This document shows, one piece after another, positions 19,116 through 27,419 of a stretch of DNA of 27,419 nt. The DNA lies in assembly GCA_903772945.1 (NCBI GenBank), contig CAICTM010001534.1:1-27419 (forward strand), given 5' to 3'. Each line of letters begins with the position of its first letter. Position 1 is the first letter of the stretch. The stretch is from Seminavis robusta. Its lineage: Eukaryota; Bacillariophyta; Bacillariophyceae; Naviculales; Naviculaceae. The notes under the pieces were generated by a model, which saw only the letters and a list, made by a program, of their open reading frames with translations, was not told where the DNA came from and did no database searches. A program made the translations under genes and the position numbers.

Positions 19116-20196
19116 ATGTCCCTGCAAGCTCCAGAATCGAATAATGGAGAGCACCAAGCCAACCTTCATCCAGGGCAAGGACAGCTCCCCGAGGGATTGA
19201 ACAGGAACAGTGAACATGCTTCCACCACTGGCCAGTCCAACAAAGAAGACGATACACCACCAGAGATCCCAGAAGGCATCGACCCAACCTTCTTCCAGTT
19301 ATCAGAAGAGGAAAAGGAGAATGCTGCGGATATCAAGGATGCCATTGAAAGCTTAACAGATGCAGACAATCTGTCAGACTTTATGTATGCAAATATGGCT
19401 CTTGTATGGGATGTAGCCACTGCAGTGGAACATGCCTACCTGATACAAGAAGTGAGAAATGAGTATAAGATACTGCTAACGTATGAAGATGGTGTCCGAG
19501 CAATCACAGAATTGGTAGAACTGTGGCCGACATATTTTCTCTCTTACATGTTTGATTTAAAGGAGGCAAAGTCTGTTTTGGTAATGGACTTGAGCGTCCC
19601 AGATAAGGAATCCTGGAGAGACCCCAGGAAAGTTGCAAAGTTGATCCGTGGAGGGTTCTACGTCACAGCTGCCACATTCCCTACCTTGGAGGTCATGAGG
19701 AAAGGTAAAACTGACATCTTTGAATTTGAAGGGTTTCAGTGGGGAAAGGGTATGGTTGAGGTGAGAGGTGCCGACGAAGTTACCCGCCAGACCATCGGTG
19801 CCTTGCCTTCGAAATTCGAAGCTCATTTCTACCACACTCCTATGATGGGTAAGCATGAGTTTTTTGGCTGGCTTGGCATTCATGCTGCTCCTCCTGTCAA
19901 CCAATGCTCATTCTTGATTCGTTCTTGTTTGTTGCTCTGCTGCATTAGCAAATGTGTTTGTGTCCATGTTGAAAAAGATGCTCCCCACAGAGGTTGCAGC
20001 AAGGTTTCATGTTGGGTTTCGATTTGCCGGAGGGAGATTATCCACTTTCTACTTACAACCAACACCTGAAATCGCTTCCAAGAGAACCTTGGGAAACCTG
20101 CTGGAGGGCCTTAAAATTCGATTTGACAGTGAGAAGATGTTTTCACTTGATACAAATTATGGCACGCTTCAAGAGGAGGAGGAAGGCGAGGACTGA
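19116..20196 (+). CDS. CRAL-TRIO (Sec14-like) domain protein
   Basis: Two exons (19116-19848 and 19949-20196) code 326 residues. The N-terminal ~50 residues are polar and low-complexity, followed by an acidic helical segment (LSEEEKENAADIKDAIESL). The CRAL-TRIO lipid-binding fold seems to cover about residues 115-300: an early helix-strand part (LLTYEDGVRAITELVELWPTY), a strand with VLVMDLSVPD, and, across the splice site, the hallmark final part LPSKFEAHFYHTP-MMANVFVSMLKKMLPTEVAARFHVGF. That part corresponds to the family's HxxNxPxxFxxxxxxxKPFLxxKxxxRIxxxG region. An acidic tail (EEEEGED) ends the protein. Such proteins carry phosphoinositides or other hydrophobic ligands between membranes. 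The unspliced frame would replace the second half with Cys-rich noise. The ligand is unknown. The family call rests on pattern, not on a search. Confidence 0.78.
19849..19948 (+). other. Spliceosomal intron, 100 bp, in the CRAL-TRIO gene
   Basis: The donor is ATGATGG|GTAAGC and the acceptor TGCTGCATTAG|CAAATG after a T-rich stretch. Removal is phase 1 and joins YHTPMM to ANVFVSML, continuing the CRAL-TRIO pattern into the second exon's open frame. Confidence 0.88.
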
Positions 20197-20735
20197 GACC
20201 ACCCGGTTCTTTTTCGATGCATTGGCGTGGATTGTGTCCTTGCATGTATGTGCAATCGTTCAATTCCCTTCCCCCATTGCCTTCCTCTTCCATTGAGACC
20301 CCGGCTGATTGGCACTCATGTGTACACCGAAATGCGTAAACACAGTTCAATTGCCATGGCATAGTCTCAAGTGGTTGCGCTGGGCCAATCCGCGAAGGAA
20401 ACTAGGACACTGCATTTGTATATTCGCTTTATTTACTTACTGCACTGATTGTGGGCCCTTCCGCTAGCAAGGAAGTTGTGTCTTCAATAGGCGAACAAAG
20501 CTCCAAGTCCAAAGTTGGATTATGACTAGCCAAATGCATCTATCTAGGGAACTTGGTCTAATTGGGATACAAACACTGGTGGTTGTGGTGCGCTGGGGGC
20601 TGAAACGTAAACGGACATCCGTTGGTTTCCTGGTATTTAGTTGAATACAACGATCAGGGCATTCTCATGGGTCTGGAGGGATGCCCACTATCCTTCCATT
20701 CCATGGTTTGCCTGCTGACAGAGATATCCTTCACA
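20197..20735. other. Intergenic region between convergent genes
   Basis: No gene seen. It contains the 3' flanks of the CRAL-TRIO gene (+) and the nucleotidase fusion gene (-), with an AT-rich patch near 20415-20440. Confidence 0.55.
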
Positions 20736-23570
20736 TCATACCACACTCACTGCGTCTGCGGTGGTACTGTTGTAGTTCATGGCTGGGAGTGGCGGTGTCG
20801 TCACAATGTCCAATGGAGACAGGGGATCCGCAACAGCTTCTTCTCGACGACGAGACGGTTTGTACGATGCCGCCCGCTCGAGCAATCGTCGAAATGCCGT
20901 TCGGTCCACTCTCCATAGTCGGCAGTCGGATATAGCAGTGCAAGTCGCTGCTCGAGGAGAATCGTACCACAATGCCAACTCACCAAAGGAACCTCCCGGT
21001 CCACACATTCCTAAATCTTTGCCATCCGAAGAGAACTGGACGGTACCGGCTTCGCAGAAGTACAAGCAATCTCCCGCATCTCCTTGTTCCAGTATGACAG
21101 TACCCGACTCGAACTGTTCCATCTCGAGCAAGTCTTGCATATCGACTCGTTCCGAGGGTTCCTCCAGTGCCTTGGTCAGATACAGGACCACGCTTCGAAT
21201 CTTTTGATTCTGCTGATTGGCGGATTGCACGAGCAAGTGACGGAACGCGGGTCGGTCGACCTTCCATAGACGACAGTCGGAGGACGCTTTACAGGTCGCT
21301 GCCCGAGGCGAATCGTAGAGCAGAGAGAGTTCTCCAAAGGATCCACCTTTGCCACACTCTCCAACGGATTTGCCGTCGGCAATAAACTCGACCGTTCCAT
21401 CTTCTACAAAGTAGAGCGACTTGTTGTCCGTGTCTCCTTGTTGGAGAATCACTTCACCGGCCTTTTTTGTTTCCACCTGCAATCCATTGTTCATCAAGTC
21501 GGCTTTTCGCGGATCATTCCTTTCCTCCAAAGAAAGGAGTGTGTTGAGATACTGAACCGTATCGGTAACTTGCCGTATCCCGGTACATTCTTGTGGTGAC
21601 AGATCGAACCGATTCAGTTGAATGGCTCGCATACAGGCATTGTACTCGTCTCGTGTGACGCATCCATCACCATTGGCATCAAAGGCACTAAGTGTATCAC
21701 TGACAAATTCATCGGACGGATCAATTTCAAACTTTTTGGCCAATGCGAGCCCCAACTGTTCCTTGGTGATCATGTCCGTGTCATCATCGCCATTGTTGTC
21801 GTGTTGAGGATTGTTGTTATTGTTGTTGTTGGCAACACTATTATTATTAATCTCGTCAAACGATCCAATGATTTGCCAAATTTCGCGATAGTACACTTGC
21901 AGTACCAACTCTTTGGCCGGCCGCGTGGCATCGGCATGAGGCATCGTCTCGTGATTGTCTCGCGCATACGCCACCAACGGCATGATTTTATCGAGCCCCG
22001 TGAGCAAATGATGCAGCGTGGCAACCTTGTAGATGCGATTGGGATCAAAGGGTTCTCCTCGTATTTGTAGAATCTTGTACTTGCCATCATTGGGCGTTTG
22101 CACGACGGTGAGTTTACTACAACACTGAAGGAATCCACCTCCTTGTTCTCCTCCACAATTGCGACTGTAATCAATGGCATGCTCCAAGACACGTCCCGGC
22201 AACTGTACGACACAAATTTCCGTCGTGTAGGGCAATTCCTTGATGAGATCGGAAAACGTAAAGAATCGTTCATTTTTGGTCGAACTTGGAACTTGTCCTG
22301 GCTTGGTCGTGTACACGGTATTGCCGCGAATGGATCCCGCATTAATGACGGCGACATCGGCCCTCAATGCTTTCCGAACAGCCGTACTAATGAGACTGCC
22401 AATGGTAGTTTGTCGTTTCCGGACACCGACCGATGTCAATGCCAAATCTTTGCGACTTTCAATCACTTTGAGGACGGTGCGATCGAGACGGCGAAGTGGC
22501 GCGTGAAAATTGTTAATCATGGTTTGGAGTGTTTCACAGGCGTACGAATCGTCCAATTGAGGAATGTCGACAAATTCGACCTGAATGGTGGGACGTGTGG
22601 ATGCTGCCGTCTCCCAGAGCAAGTCAATGACAATGGCCTGTTCGGCATCAATGCCGGCCTTTAGTACGCGACAGGTTTCTTCCTGCTGAGAATTGTTGTT
22701 TTCATTTTGGAAAATGGGAATATCAAAGGGATCATGATCGTGACCTCCCAGAATGAGTGGCATTTTTTGAGGACATCCAAACTCCTTTGCTAGTTCCACG
22801 TCCAAATGCAAATCCTGATGGGTCAGTGGGAGTATCATGGTGTTGTCGTCGTCTTGACAGTTCTCCAAATACTCTCGGAGGGCTTGTGGAACCGGTACAG
22901 CAGATTCGACGGCTCCTTCGCAAAAGGCATTGGGCAAGTAGAGATTGGGAGTGGCATCCAACAATCCCAGCAGTGACAACTTTCGTAGGTGCGATCCATT
23001 TTGACTTGTGAGGTGTAAGTCTACGACGGGTGGCATGTGTCGATGTTGTGTTTTGGGTAGGACGGGAAAGTTGGAATTGATAATGGTGCCCTTGAAATTG
23101 TCGACATTGTCCGTAAACGCTTTTGTGCCGTGATCGGCTTCGTGATTGCCCAAACAGGCGTAATCGACAAACTCGCTCAAACAGGATACCATGGCTTTGC
23201 CCTTGTCAATCGAACTCAGCAGAGAGGGAGAAAAGAAATCACCACCCAGCGTACAGATCAATGTGCTAGATCCACTGCCTTTCTGTTCTTTCTTCTTCTG
23301 TTGTTGTTGCTGCTCCTCCTTCAAGCGATTCACAAAGCCACGGAATTTCGGAAGATGATCCAACTTGTAGACATCGTTGAAATGCACAACGCGAAGATGA
23401 ATGCTGCTGCTGCTAGTCGAGCTACCACCGGTAGAACTAGCAGCACCCGCCGAGGGTACGGGAGATGCCAACCCGTTGACCACTCGGGCCAATGACAATG
23501 ACAACAAGAAAATCACACATCTCCCAACAACACTGGATATCGTCATCATGTTGCTTCGGCTTCTCTTCAT
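20736..23570 (-). CDS. 5'-nucleotidase fused to an EF-hand and two cyclic-nucleotide-binding domains
   Basis: I favour ATG 23570 (944 residues); an in-frame ATG at 23624 adds 18. Residue numbers below use 23624. The N-terminus is a signal peptide (MMTISSVVGRCVIFLLSLSL ... VVNG), then a Ser/Ala/Gly-rich stretch that could be a plastid transit peptide. The metallophosphatase domain has HFNDVYKL (D84), GGDFFSP, GNHEADHG and GGHDHD, all metal-ligand motifs. The C-terminal nucleotidase domain has NAGSIRG, FTFSDLIKELPY and YKVATLHHLLTG, the substrate-binding part. A poly-Asn linker follows. Next is one canonical EF-hand loop (DANGDGCVTRDEY, ~649-661). Two cyclic-nucleotide-binding domains follow (about 715-800 and 835-920), each with a phosphate-binding cassette (GSFGELSLLYDSPRAAT, GSFGELALWYDSPRAAT). 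The enzyme part should hydrolyse nucleoside 5'-monophosphates or a related substrate. Control by Ca2+ and cAMP/cGMP is inferred. Confidence 0.9.
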   Translation of the reverse strand: MKRSRSNMMTISSVVGRCVIFLLSLSLARVVNGLASPVPSAGAASSTGGSSTSSSSIHLRVVHFNDVYKLDHLPKFRGFVNRLKEEQQQQQKKKEQKGSGSSTLICTLGGDFFSPSLLSSIDKGKAMVSCLSEFVDYACLGNHEADHGTKAFTDNVDNFKGTIINSNFPVLPKTQHRHMPPVVDLHLTSQNGSHLRKLSLLGLLDATPNLYLPNAFCEGAVESAVPVPQALREYLENCQDDDNTMILPLTHQDLHLDVELAKEFGCPQKMPLILGGHDHDPFDIPIFQNENNNSQQEETCRVLKAGIDAEQAIVIDLLWETAASTRPTIQVEFVDIPQLDDSYACETLQTMINNFHAPLRRLDRTVLKVIESRKDLALTSVGVRKRQTTIGSLISTAVRKALRADVAVINAGSIRGNTVYTTKPGQVPSSTKNERFFTFSDLIKELPYTTEICVVQLPGRVLEHAIDYSRNCGGEQGGGFLQCCSKLTVVQTPNDGKYKILQIRGEPFDPNRIYKVATLHHLLTGLDKIMPLVAYARDNHETMPHADATRPAKELVLQVYYREIWQIIGSFDEINNNSVANNNNNNNPQHDNNGDDDTDMITKEQLGLALAKKFEIDPSDEFVSDTLSAFDANGDGCVTRDEYNACMRAIQLNRFDLSPQECTGIRQVTDTVQYLNTLLSLEERNDPRKADLMNNGLQVETKKAGEVILQQGDTDNKSLYFVEDGTVEFIADGKSVGECGKGGSFGELSLLYDSPRAATCKASSDCRLWKVDRPAFRHLLVQSANQQNQKIRSVVLYLTKALEEPSERVDMQDLLEMEQFESGTVILEQGDAGDCLYFCEAGTVQFSSDGKDLGMCGPGGSFGELALWYDSPRAATCTAISDCRLWRVDRTAFRRLLERAASYKPSRRREEAVADPLSPLDIVTTPPLPAMNYNSTTADAVSVV

Positions 23571-23879
23571 TCGTTCTATTTGTCTATATTTTACTATTGA
23601 ATGAATGGGGAAGTGCAAAGGCATCCACCGAATCTATCGAATCAACAATGCCAATAATCTCCCACATACCGCCCCGTCAAGTTCGTCAAAGAAGAAAATT
23701 AATAATGAGAGAGATTTCGTGTGCGTGACGTTTTGGGCAAGATTTCGTGCCACGTCTCCTTTGTGACTTTCGAGACACCGAGACACGGATCAACCTTTTG
23801 CATTCAATGGTCTTTGAATACCGGTGCTGGTAGAGGATTTACAGCACAGTTTCACACTCAACCACCACAGCACAACTAG

Positions 23880-24348
23880 TACACTCCAAACTCAATAATA
23901 AGAAAGCTCTAACTGGGAGTCAGTACTCGAGCTTTCTTACCCATCTGCTCTATTTTGCTACTCACATTATTTCTAACACAACAAGCCAATTTCAGTATAG
24001 ATGACTTTCTTACAAAGCTTCTAGATCAAACAGGTTAGTTCTTGGATACACCAAGTGCACCTGGCCCTTTGGGACCAACTTGCTCAGGAATATTCATTGG
24101 TTTTGGGTCAAGTGCAAATGGTGATCACTGTCTCTGCCGTGAGGCAGAAAATTTTGCAGATTTAGGCACAAGTTAGGAGCATTTTCATGGTGTCAGACTA
24201 GTAGAGTTTCTTGTGCTTTGAGGTCTCAATACTGGGAGGTTTTCTTAGAAGTCAGTGATATTTCAGTATAAAAAGATTCTTATCTTTTTCTAAAATCTGA
24301 GTACTCGCTTTCTTATTTGGAGTTTCTTACATTCAGGTTTGGAGTGTA
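23880..24348. mobile_element. Candidate Tc1/mariner-type MITE, 469 bp
   Basis: The left end is TA-CACTCCAAAC (23880-23891) and the right end GTTTGGAGTG-TA (24337-24348), an exact 10-bp inverted repeat flanked by TA on both sides. Sub-terminal inverted matches extend this: AATAAGAAAGC near the left end pairs with GCTTTCTTATT near the right, and AGTACTC occurs inside both ends. No coding capacity. TA flanks and a CACTCC-like terminus fit Stowaway/Tc1-mariner-type non-autonomous elements. Confidence 0.6.
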
Positions 24349-24732
24349 GACCTCTACTCTAAAGGCATTGATGAGCAAAACCCCACAGCCTGTACGTACT
24401 TGTACTCAATACGGTAGGTAATCGTCGTTGCTCATCATTGGCAAGTTGGCACGGTTTTGGGAAGAACTAACGAGATAGCAGAGTTTTGCCATACGAGGAC
24501 CAGTACAGTACCAGCTGCTGATGTTCTTGGCTCTTGTTGTCCGCAATAGCTAACCAATGGAATTGCCAGTTGCTCCTAGCTATTCTAGCTTGCTCCAACA
24601 GCTCTCCAACACAGAACGCAGAATAATTCGTAGTGCTGCAGCCCAATTGCCACTTCGGTATGGCACCGGCACCGGCACAGGTACGATGCTGCGATACCAG
24701 AAGCTGGCTCTCTCTCGAACTCTCTCTGAGCT

Positions 24733-24758
24733 CTAGTAGTGCTAGCTAGCACTACTAG
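24733..24758. repeat. 26-bp perfect palindrome
   Basis: The left half CTAGTAGTGCTAG is followed directly by its exact reverse complement CTAGCACTACTAG. It is then followed by more AGCT/CTAG alternations and a GTACCGGTACCGGTA string. Confidence 0.85.
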
Positions 24759-25748
24759 CTAGCTAGCTAGTACGTGTACCGGTACCGGTAGAGTGGATAA
24801 TCATTCGTGGATTTTGGAGTGGTAGCTTTTAGTTGACGCCGAAAAGTTGTATGTATGACTAAAATTAATGTGCTCGAGTAGACTATGTGAGTACATGTGT
24901 GCATACATGTACGGGAAGGTAACTTCAAGGAGTACCAGTAAGCCTGTTATTAGAGTTGTTATTTATTAAAAAAAATAGTCTCTGGCTAGTAGTACGACTG
25001 TACGCTGTGCCGGTAGACGTCCACGAGACACCGGCAATAGAAGCACGTGCCTTTAATTAAAACAGTTGAATCGATTGAGATTCGAATGAATCAGAATCGA
25101 ATCGAGTCTGGGCTAAAGCTCTTCCAAATATTTGTTCGTTTATGAAGAGCACCCCACCTTTTGAGTGGTCGAAAGGTCAAATTCTGGAGTACACATTACA
25201 CTAGTCTACTACATCCACTGATAAATCATTACTTCCCTGGAACATCTGCCTGCAGCCGTACGCTCTTGCGCCATGGTTATCCTCCTCGCTTCCTCAGCCT
25301 GCCTGAGCGATTGATTGGCTAGCGTACCGGTACCGTACGCCGTTAAACGTACGCGGTTGAGCGAGGTCTTAACACGAGTACTGCTCCAGACCCAGATCCC
25401 GCAGTAACAATTTTACTACTAGAATTTATTATTTGACTCGCTAGGTAGTCAATTAAGCCCCAATCCCAATAGAATGGAGGCAAGAAGCGCGTAAACTTAC
25501 AAGATAATAAATTAATTAAAAGACATCCCCTCCAATAATTGAACTAAGTTACGAACGTGGCCTAGTTAAATCAAAGCATCTCACTTTTATTCCCTTCACA
25601 CTAAGACTTCACACAGCTTCCCCCTCCCAGCAAAAAACTGGCAAAGCCACGCGCCACCCTCACCCACTCGCAACAGTGCAATTGAGGAGCATCCACCTAT
25701 CTCCGTTGCATCGCTCTGGCACAAAACACCAGCAACGAAGACTTCATC

Positions 25749-27419
25749 ATGAAGTCCTATTCCACCATCCTCGAGGCCCTCAACCACCATGCTATGGAAA
25801 TCCCGGACATGGTCGTCTTCACCTGGGTCGATATCAATTGTGAGGAACAGAACAAGATGACATTCAAAGAATTGGAGGACAAGTCGAATGCTGTGGCTGC
25901 TCGTCTCCTCAAGCTTGGATGCAAAAAGGGAGACCGTGTCATGGTGGCCTATCCTTTTGGCCTGGAGTTTTTGGCCGGTATGTTTGGTGCCATGAAGATT
26001 GGTGTCATCCCCTGCTCTGTCTATCCACCCAATCCCAATCAGCTCAAGACCGACATGCCCAAATTCCACAGATTTGCTGAAGATGCCGGAGCCAAATTTG
26101 CCATTTCTACCAGCATGTTTGCTGCGGGGATGACGGCAGCTAGCATTCTCTACAAGACTGGGGTCAAGTGGATTGCGACTGACAAATTGCCAATCAAGAA
26201 GGTCAACCCAAGCAAGCCAAAAGACTATGAGAAATTCGTTGGGGAACCAGAAGACATCTGCTTCATACAATATACCTCAGGCAGTACTGGATGTCCCAAA
26301 GGAGTCATGGTCAGTCATCAAAACCTAGAAGAGAACTGCAAGGCTGGCATGTCCGTGACGGGTTTAGACACTTCTTCTTCGGTAGCTCTATGGGTTCCTC
26401 AATATCATGGTACGTTCCACCAAGCAAAACCAGCCTTATTCATGAACTTTGCATTGTAGATGGCTCATCTTGCCATTGATATGGCCCACAGACATGGGAC
26501 TCGCAGGATTCATGTCCTGCCTCTACACTAGCAGTCATCTTGTGGTGGCATCACCCCTTGACTTTATTGTCAAACCACTGCTGTGGTCAGATATGGTGGA
26601 AACATACCAGGCCACCCATACAGCAGCACCCAACTTTGCATACGCCTTACTCCTCAAGAGGCTGGAGCAGGCCAACAGGACAGCTGACTGGAGTTGTATG
26701 AAGGCCGCAATGTTTGGTGCCGAACCTGCCCAAGGCCATGTTGTGGAAGCGGTTGCTAAAACCCTCTCTGTCAAGCCTGAGCATGTCTATAACAACTATG
26801 GTCTGGCTGAATCAGTTGTGCTTCTCACTGGTGGACCTGCCTGCCCAGATGCTGAGGGTGTTGTATGCTGCGGTGCGGTAGACTCGCCAACCCTTAAAAT
26901 TCGAATTGTTGACGATGGAAGGGAGGCGGAAGAGGGTCAAGTTGGAAGCATTTGGGCTCAGTCTCCTAGAGTGGCAGCTGGGTACTATGGCCAGCCAGAG
27001 CTGACCACGTCAACATTTGCCAATGCATTGCCTGGCTATGATGGCATCTGGCTTGACACCGGAGATTTAGGCAAGGTGGTTGATGGTCAGCTCTATGTTA
27101 CTGGCAGAGTCAAAGATGTGATCATTGTCAATGGCAAGAACTACTACCCAACTGATATGGAGCTCTCAGTTGATGAAACTTTTGGTGACATCATCCGCCC
27201 AGGAAGGACAAGTGCATTCCAGCATGGAGAAGCCAGTGTTGGCATCACTGTGGAGGGTCGCAAAGGATTTGAAAAGTCAGCAAATGAAGACTTGGTCATT
27301 CAGATAGCCAACCATGTATCACTGGTGCATGGGCTTTTTGTCTGTGAGGTGGTTGTTCTCAAGTTGGGTGTGACTCCCAAGACAACATCTGGGAAGCTGA
27401 AGAGAAGTGAGATCAGGAA
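25749..27419 (+). CDS. Fatty acyl-AMP ligase (AMP-binding enzyme), 3' end outside window
   Basis: Two exons are visible (25749-26409 and 26492 onward), about 529 codons without a stop, so the gene continues past the window. Adenylate-forming motifs are in order: A3 YTSGSTGCPKG (175-185), QYHDMGLAGF restored across the splice site, A5 NNYGLAES, A7 WLDTGDLG, A8 GRVKDVIIVNGKNYYPTDME, and an A10-like PKTTSGKLKRSE with the catalytic lysine near the window end. The QYHDMGLAGF and GKNYYPTDME motifs are typical of fatty acyl-AMP ligases, which activate a fatty acid to acyl-AMP and hand it to an acyl carrier protein of a polyketide or lipopeptide synthase instead of to CoA. No signal peptide is seen, so it is probably cytosolic. 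Whether a carrier or polyketide synthase domain follows cannot be seen here. A long antisense frame at 25596-26270 is a shadow. Confidence 0.9.
26410..26491 (+). other. Spliceosomal intron, 82 bp, in the acyl-AMP ligase gene
   Basis: The donor is TATCATG|GTACGT and the acceptor ATGGCCCACAG|ACATGG. Removal is phase 1 and restores QYHDMGLAGF, a conserved family motif. The unspliced frame stops at 26457-26459. Confidence 0.9.

Larger units (their letters stand above)
23625..25748. other. Long intergenic region between divergent genes
   Basis: No gene seen in about 2.1 kb. It contains a candidate MITE at 23880-24348, a 26-bp perfect palindrome at 24733-24758, many GTACCGGTAC/GCTAGC palindromes (24775-24790, 25322-25345), and an AT-rich stretch before the acyl-AMP ligase gene (25480-25550). 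A TGACGT bZIP-type core lies at 23726-23731. Confidence 0.6.

Noticed and set aside
19849..20069. Read-through Cys-rich tail of the CRAL-TRIO frame
   Set aside because: It begins exactly at a GTAAGC donor and lacks the family's conserved end, which the spliced second exon supplies.
22098..22664. 188-codon plus-strand frame inside the nucleotidase gene
   Set aside because: It is antisense to conserved nucleotidase motifs; a shadow frame.
25596..26270. 224-codon minus-strand frame antisense to the acyl-AMP ligase
   Set aside because: It is opposite a well-conserved enzyme domain and lacks any recognisable feature; a shadow frame.
1..27419. tRNA and rRNA genes
   Set aside because: I looked for paired T-loop and acceptor-stem patterns and long rRNA-like stretches and found none I could support by eye; tRNAscan-SE and Rfam would settle it.

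Overview
This is eukaryotic nuclear DNA, most likely from a pennate diatom. The genes are single-exon or carry one short GT-AG intron (125, 100 and 82 bases), are well spaced, and lie on both strands. Poly-Q and poly-N tracts coded by CAA/AAC repeats recur. The intergenic DNA is full of TACCGGTA/GCTAGC-type palindromes. A CRAL-TRIO protein, a membrane-tethered solute-binding-type protein and a fatty acyl-AMP ligase together fit a diatom. No bacterial operon signals are seen. The organism call is inference; no taxonomic marker gene is present.

Layout, left to right. 1-2494 is gene-poor and holds diverged direct repeats. 2495-4455 (-) codes a charged, probably nuclear protein with a hydrophobic N-terminus and a PWWP-like C-terminus, broken by an apparent one-base frameshift. 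4456-6728 is intergenic with a degenerate minisatellite. 6729-8108 (+) is a protein kinase. 8717-10372 (+) is an unrecognised 551-residue protein. 10460-11076 (-) is a secreted Cys-rich protein interrupted by an assembly gap in a CAA repeat. 11704-12241 (-) is a frameshifted Cys-rich, probably zinc-binding protein. 12682-13165 is a repeat block bounded by short inverted repeats. 13317-15805 (+) is a two-exon, membrane-anchored protein with two bacterial-type solute-binding (SBP_bac_3-like) modules, the second apparently lacking a lobe. 16302-17735 (-) is a SET-domain protein with a signal peptide. 18106-18954 is a large fold-back repeat. 19116-20196 (+) is a two-exon CRAL-TRIO lipid-binding protein. 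20736-23570 (-) is a 5'-nucleotidase fused to an EF-hand and two cyclic-nucleotide-binding domains. 23880-24348 looks like a Tc1/mariner-type MITE. 25749 to the window end (+) is a fatty acyl-AMP ligase whose 3' end lies outside.

The genes do not form an obvious pathway. Several are signalling or membrane-related: a kinase, a nucleotidase with Ca2+ and cyclic-nucleotide sensor domains, a tethered ligand-binding protein, a lipid-transfer protein and a lipid-activating enzyme. I see this as ordinary diatom gene content, not a cluster. The most unusual items are the nucleotidase/EF-hand/CNB fusion, the tethered SBP protein with a lobe-deleted second module, and the fold-back element. Two one-base frameshifts and a gap whose size breaks frame suggest the assembly needs polishing, or that two of the genes are decaying.
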